From positions 1-8,167 of the forward strand of contig CALCHY010000272.1 of NCBI GenBank assembly GCA_937907415.1: a DNA stretch of 8,167 nt, written 5' to 3'. A model generated the notes under the pieces. It made no database searches and was not told the DNA's origin. It worked only from the letters and a program-made list of their open reading frames with translations. The position numbers and the translations under genes are program-made. This DNA is from an uncultured Trueperaceae bacterium (lineage in GTDB: Bacteria > Deinococcota > Deinococci > Deinococcales > Trueperaceae). How positions within the stretch are numbered: position 1 is the stretch's first letter; every line of letters begins with the position of its first letter. Shown here one piece after another: positions 5,506 to 8,167 of this stretch.

Positions 5506-5535
5506 GTTGGCGGCGCGGTCCTGCGCACCGCCAAC
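5506..5535 (+). other. Strong stem-loop between the TAC operon and the integrase gene
   Basis: GTTGGCGG (5506-5513) pairs with CCGCCAAC (5528-5535). After a C/A mismatch the stem extends with GCG (5515-5517) and CGC (5524-5526), leaving a 6-nt loop. No T-run follows. It lies 19 nt after the chaperone stop and 21 nt before the integrase ATG, so it may end TAC transcription, protect its mRNA 3' end, or shape integrase expression. Confidence 0.5.
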
Positions 5536-5556
5536 TCGGTCGGACGGAGGGAATCC

Positions 5557-6765
5557 ATGTCTCGCAACGCTGACGGTCTAGGCACGCGCCCTCACAAGTG
5601 GCGCGGCCGCTGGCGCGCCGCCCTAACCATCGGGTACGACGCCACCGGGAAGCCCGACAGGCGCTGGGTGTACGGCGCCACCCAAGCCGAGTGCCAAGGC
5701 AAGCTCGATGACCTCCGCAAGCAGCAAGCCAGCGGCCTCCTCGCCGCCAGGCAACGGACCTTCAACCTCGCCACGTACCTCGAGGAATGGCTCGAGCAGA
5801 AGGCCCTCGAGGTCAACCCGCGCACCATCCAGATCTACCGCAGTGAACTCGCGCACGTCACCAAGGTCCTGGGCCGCATGAAGCTCTCCGCCATCAAGCC
5901 CCCCGACGTGCAACGCATGATGCGCGCCATCAACGGCAGCCAGGTCACGTACACGTACTTCCGTGGCGAAGGCAAAGCCAAGACCCGTACCGTCACCCTC
6001 ACAGCCAGGGCCGCCAACGAGGCCAAGAGCATCCTCAGCAACGCCCTGGACGACGCCATGACCCTCGGCCTCATCGCAACCAACCCAGCCAGGCCCGTGC
6101 GCAGCCTGAGGCACGAGGAACCCGAGCTCACCGTGTGGACCGCCGAGGAGATCGTGCGCTTCACCTGCACCACGCTGGCGGGCGCCTGCGACTACCATGC
6201 CCTCTTCTACCTGGCGCTCACCGCTGGCCTGCGCGCCGGCGAGCTCCTCGCTTTGGAGTGGACAGACCTCGACGGTGAGCGGCTGCACGTGGCTCGCACC
6301 GCCAGCGTCAAGGGCGGCGTGGGCGTCCCCAAGTCGCGCGCCGGCGACCGCCTCATCGCCCTACCGAGCGACACCGTCGCCACACTGCAAGCGCACCGCG
6401 CTGGCTTAGAGGCGGCGCTCATCACCTCGCCACTGCTCTTCCCCACCGGCCTCGGCACGATGGCGAACCACTCGAACGTGCGCCGCAGCCTGCACGCCTG
6501 GGCGGACCGCGCCGGAGTGCCACGCATCAGGGTGCACGACCTGAGGCACACGTACGCATCAATGGCCATCAGCGCAGGCATGAACGCCGTCGAGCTCGCC
6601 CGGCAAATCGGGCATGCGGACGCCAGCTTCACCCCGCGGAGGTACGCGCACTTCTTCGAACGCGCCACGCCCCGAACCGCGCCGACGCTAGCCGAACTGA
6701 CGGGCTCTGAAAACCGCAAGGTGGTATTTCTCGGTGGTACATGCCCGGAATCACCCCCGAACTGA
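5557..6765 (+). CDS. int: Tyrosine recombinase (integrase) of the genomic island
   Basis: A 402-residue phage-type integrase that appears intact. Residues 1-60 resemble an arm-binding domain (RPHKWRGRWRAALTIGYDATG with RRWVYGATQAEC). Residues about 68-180 are the core-binding domain (YLEEWLEQKALEVNPRTIQI), with a charged insertion at 128-147. Residues 190-375 are the catalytic domain: Arg226 in LTAGLRAGELLALEW, Lys259 in PKSRAGDR, His327 and Arg330 in VHDLRHTYAS, His353 in QIGHADAS, and the nucleophile Tyr363 in RRYAHFFE. It would cut and rejoin DNA at attachment sites. GGAGGG at 5545-5550 precedes the ATG. The gene reads toward a tRNA-Asn whose 3' end is 45 bp downstream, the classic layout for integration at a tRNA. 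No excisionase is recognisable in the window. Confidence 0.95.
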   Translation: MSRNADGLGTRPHKWRGRWRAALTIGYDATGKPDRRWVYGATQAECQGKLDDLRKQQASGLLAARQRTFNLATYLEEWLEQKALEVNPRTIQIYRSELAHVTKVLGRMKLSAIKPPDVQRMMRAINGSQVTYTYFRGEGKAKTRTVTLTARAANEAKSILSNALDDAMTLGLIATNPARPVRSLRHEEPELTVWTAEEIVRFTCTTLAGACDYHALFYLALTAGLRAGELLALEWTDLDGERLHVARTASVKGGVGVPKSRAGDRLIALPSDTVATLQAHRAGLEAALITSPLLFPTGLGTMANHSNVRRSLHAWADRAGVPRIRVHDLRHTYASMAISAGMNAVELARQIGHADASFTPRRYAHFFERATPRTAPTLAELTGSENRKVVFLGGTCPESPPN

Positions 6766-6806
6766 AGAAGCCCGACCCCGCGATCTCTCGTCTGGGTCGG
6801 GCTTCT
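6766..6806. terminator. Bidirectional hairpin between integrase and tRNA-Asn
   Basis: AGAAGCCCGACCC (6766-6778) is a perfect 13-bp inverted match to GGGTCGGGCTTCT (6794-6806), with a 15-nt loop. It begins right after the integrase stop and ends 4 bp before the tRNA 3' end. T residues after the stem are few on either strand (TCTCGTTT on plus). It probably ends both integrase (plus) and tRNA (minus) transcription. Confidence 0.75.
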
Positions 6807-6810
6807 CGTT

Positions 6811-6843
6811 TGGCTCGGCGGGTAGGATTTGAACCTACGACCA
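6811..6843 (-). other. Candidate attachment site (tRNA-Asn 3' segment)
   Basis: Islands with this kind of integrase usually recombine within the 3' part of a tRNA gene, leaving that part restored next to the integrase. Here the T-arm, acceptor 3' strand and CCA of tRNA-Asn lie 45 bp from the integrase stop. I see no second copy of this segment in 1-6765, so the partner site should be further left. The exact core cannot be fixed from one copy. Confidence 0.35.
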
Positions 6844-6885
6844 ATCGGTTAACAGCCGATCGCTCTGCCGCTGAGCTACCGCCGA
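6811..6885 (-). tRNA. tRNA-Asn: tRNA-Asn (anticodon GTT)
   Basis: On the minus strand a full 75-nt cloverleaf folds by eye: acceptor TCGGCGG with CCGCCGA, D-stem GCTC/GAGC, anticodon stem ATCGG/CCGAT enclosing the loop CTGTTAA (anticodon GTT, Asn), a 5-nt variable loop, T-stem GTAGG/CCTAC with loop TTCAAAT, discriminator G, and an encoded CCA. All stems are fully paired, so the gene is intact and any integration has restored it. Confidence 0.97.
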
Positions 6886-6923
6886 ACACGCGCTCCGGTG
6901 CCTGGGCAGGCGAAGCGAAGCGT

Positions 6924-6952
6924 AGTCTACCAGAGGGTGCGGGGGTTGGCAA
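6924..6952 (-). promoter_or_regulatory. Promoter of tRNA-Asn
   Basis: On the minus strand TTGCCA (6952-6947) and TAGACT (6929-6924) are separated by exactly 17 bp. Transcription would begin near 6917, about 32 nt before the mature tRNA 5' end at 6885. Both hexamers are close to the sigma-70-type consensus. Confidence 0.65.
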
Positions 6953-6993
6953 CAAGCGTCTGGCACGCTTCCGCGCCAGCCTTGGCGGTCGGG

Positions 6994-6999
6994 TAGCAT
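6994..6999 (+). promoter_or_regulatory. -10 element for a leaderless mazG-like mRNA
   Basis: TAGCAT fits TAnnnT and ends 6 nt before the ATG at 7006. Transcription would start at or next to the start codon. No Shine-Dalgarno is present. A clear -35 is not visible. Confidence 0.5.
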
Positions 7000-7005
7000 C
7001 CGCTC

Positions 7006-7344
7006 ATGACCCTCGACGATTACCAGGCAGGCGCCCGCACGACGGCTCTCTATTCGCAGGAAGTCAGCGTCCTCTACCCGGCACTGAAGCTGGCGGGCGA
7101 GGCGGGTGAGGTTGCCGAGAAACTGGGCAAGTACATGCGTGACGAGGGTTACCGGCCGGGTGATGAGCTGAGCGCCGAGCAGCGCGACAAGCTCGTTGCC
7201 GAGTTGGGTGACGTCCTGTGGTACGTGGCGAACCTCGCCGCCGATCTCGGCGTGAGCCTCGGGCACGTGGCCGCGGTGAACTTGGCGAAGCTCCAGAGCC
7301 GCAGGTCCCGAGGAGTGATCTCTGGCAGCGGAGACGAGCGCTAG
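7006..7344 (+). CDS. MazG-like nucleoside triphosphate pyrophosphohydrolase
   Basis: A 112-residue single-domain protein of the all-alpha NTP-pyrophosphatase (MazG-like) superfamily, which hydrolyses NTPs or dNTPs to the monophosphate plus pyrophosphate and often removes abnormal nucleotides. Metal ligands are visible as E32-x-x-E35 (LAGEAGEVAEKLGK) and E66-x-x-D69 (AELGDVLWYVANLA). The end NLAKLQSRRSRGVISGSGDE is typical of this small family. The length fits a complete single-domain enzyme, not the two-domain MazG. It belongs to the chromosomal flank beyond tRNA-Asn. It converges with the DUF488 gene, leaving only 9 nt between stops. Substrate cannot be told from sequence. Confidence 0.9.
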   Translation: MTLDDYQAGARTTALYSQEVSVLYPALKLAGEAGEVAEKLGKYMRDEGYRPGDELSAEQRDKLVAELGDVLWYVANLAADLGVSLGHVAAVNLAKLQSRRSRGVISGSGDER

Positions 7345-7353
7345 GCGTCAAGT

Positions 7354-7692
7354 TCAGGCGGTGAGGAGGTCGTACAGCACGCGCGCCTGGTTGTGTTCCT
7401 CGTCCTTGGCGCTGTAGACGAGCGTGAGGTCGCCTTGCTTGGCCATGGCGCTCAGGCGCTCGAACTCGGCGTTGCCCTTCAGTTCCTTCTTGTAGCGCTT
7501 CTCGAACTCCGGCCAGCGTTCTGGATCGTGGCCGAACCACTTGCGCAGTTCCGTGCTTGGCGCCACGTCCTTCGCCCACCAATCGACGTTGGCTTCTTCC
7601 TTCGTCACGCCACGCGGCCAGATTCGGTCCACCAGGACGCGCGTGCCGTCGCTGGCTGCCGCGCTTACGTAGGCCCGCTTCATCTTGATCAT
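7354..7692 (-). CDS. yeaO: DUF488 family protein (YeaO-like)
   Basis: A 112-residue DUF488 protein, full length for the YeaO subgroup. Family hallmarks: RVLVDRIWPRGVTKEEANVD near the N-terminus, WAKDVAPSTELRKWFGHDPERWPEFEKRY in the middle, and LTLVYSAKDEEHNQARVLYD at the end. The biochemical role of the family is not established to my knowledge. Start at 7692 is preferred over the Met at 7683 because a TATCCT -10 element lies 6 nt upstream and suggests a leaderless start there; no Shine-Dalgarno is visible for either. It lies 44 nt downstream of the FMN reductase gene on the same strand but seems to have its own promoter. Confidence 0.92.
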   Translation of the reverse strand: MIKMKRAYVSAAASDGTRVLVDRIWPRGVTKEEANVDWWAKDVAPSTELRKWFGHDPERWPEFEKRYKKELKGNAEFERLSAMAKQGDLTLVYSAKDEEHNQARVLYDLLTA

Positions 7693-7698
7693 GGCGTG

Positions 7699-7704
7699 AG
7701 GATA
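7699..7704 (-). promoter_or_regulatory. -10 element for a leaderless yeaO-like mRNA
   Basis: TATCCT on the minus strand ends 6 nt before the ATG at 7692, the same spacing as at the mazG-like gene. No convincing -35 is seen at standard distance. Confidence 0.5.
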
Positions 7705-7736
7705 GACCTTGCGCCCGCTGCAACCCTAGTCATGCC

Positions 7737-8167
7737 TCACTTGCTCGTGAGCTTCTCGACCCACGCTGCAAATCTACTCATGGCGTCCGCCAGCAGGGCG
7801 TCGGTCGAGGAGACGGTTACGACGCCGTGCTCGTCTATCAGGTCCCGTGGTTGGAAGGTCAGGTACAGCTCCGGCTGACCCATGGGTAGCGCCTGGAGGT
7901 AAGCGAGCGAGGTGCGGAGGTGGCCCTGCATGACTGCCGTGCCGATGCGTCCGGTGGAGGCGCCGGCTATCAGCGTTGGTTTGCCAGCGAAGGCGTTCTC
8001 GGCGGGCGGCCTCGACGCCCAATCGATGGCGTTCTTGAGGACGCCAGGCATGGAGCGGTTGTACTCGGGTGAGACGATGAGGAGCGCCGCGGCGCCGGCG
8101 ATGGCCTCCTTCAGTGCAGCAACGCCCGTGCGTTCGCTTGGCTGCAGGTCCTCGTTGTACAGCGGCA
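7737..8167 (-). CDS. NADPH-dependent FMN reductase, 5' end outside the window
   Basis: The C-terminal 142 or so residues of a flavodoxin-fold NAD(P)H-dependent FMN reductase (chromate/quinone reductase-like). The reading frame is open to the window edge: PLYNEDLQ, then LKEAIAGAAALLIVSPEYNR, then SMPGVLKNAIDWASRP. SPEYNxSxPGVLKNAIDW is the flavin-binding hallmark of this family. GKPTLIAGASTGRIGTAVMQ follows, then the final helix AMSRFAAWVEKL before the TGA at 7739-7737. The ATG at 8051 is an internal Met inside the hallmark motif, not the start. Roughly 40 N-terminal residues with the phosphate-binding loop should lie beyond 8167. Confidence 0.92.
   Translation of the reverse strand, partial: PLYNEDLQPSERTGVAALKEAIAGAAALLIVSPEYNRSMPGVLKNAIDWASRPPAENAFAGKPTLIAGASTGRIGTAVMQGHLRTSLAYLQALPMGQPELYLTFQPRDLIDEHGVVTVSSTDALLADAMSRFAAWVEKLTSK

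Noticed and set aside
5623..6288. 221-codon open frame on the minus strand
   Set aside because: It lies wholly inside the integrase gene, antisense, and its Gly/Val/Ala/Leu-rich translation has no recognisable domain. It is a by-product of high-GC codon use.
7064..7723. 219-codon open frame on the minus strand
   Set aside because: It spans the mazG-like and DUF488 genes in another frame and gives an Arg/Pro-rich sequence without domain features, while both overlapped genes have clear family motifs.
8051..8051. ATG at 8051 (minus) as the start of the FMN reductase
   Set aside because: The conserved SPEYNR precedes this Met in the same open frame, which continues to the window edge, so the gene is simply cut by the window.

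Overview
The window joins a stretch of integrated, horizontally acquired DNA (about 59-6765) to ordinary chromosome (about 6811-8167) at a tRNA-Asn gene. Base composition is high-GC throughout. Two right-flank genes have a TAnnnT -10 element only 6 nt before the ATG and no Shine-Dalgarno, the arrangement of leaderless mRNAs. That is common in Deinococcota and also in Actinobacteria. Together with the gene content I lean weakly to a Deinococcota (Truepera-like) host, but the sequence alone does not settle the phylum.

Layout. 59-1246: a dead IS3-family insertion sequence with an orfA/orfB transposase carrying several stops and frameshifts and with worn terminal repeats. 1361-2485: a stand-alone PD-(D/E)XK nuclease resembling the N-terminal domain of type I restriction HsdR subunits, with no methyltransferase nearby. 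2699-3103 and 3193-3825: two exported or membrane-anchored proteins of unknown function. Each is followed by a copy of the same 42-bp sequence encoding the tail GQVYGRVDYAE(N/I)H-stop. 4063-5487: three overlapping genes read as a toxin-antitoxin-chaperone (TAC) operon: a HigB/RelE-type toxin, a HigA-type HTH antitoxin with a long C-terminal extension, and a SecB-like chaperone. 5557-6765: a full-length tyrosine recombinase pointing at the tRNA.

Right of a strong hairpin lie tRNA-Asn(GTT) (minus strand, with its own promoter), a MazG-like NTP pyrophosphohydrolase (plus), a DUF488/YeaO protein (minus) and a 5'-truncated NADPH-dependent FMN reductase (minus).

How it fits together. The integrase next to a tRNA 3' end marks the right edge of a genomic island. 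The left edge and the second attachment site are outside the window or not recognisable. The TAC operon could act as stabilisation or phage-defence cargo. In the known family the SecB-like chaperone protects an unstable antitoxin, which neutralises the toxin and represses the operon. The nuclease is a second plausible defence gene. The two exported proteins with the repeated tail are the least explained part.
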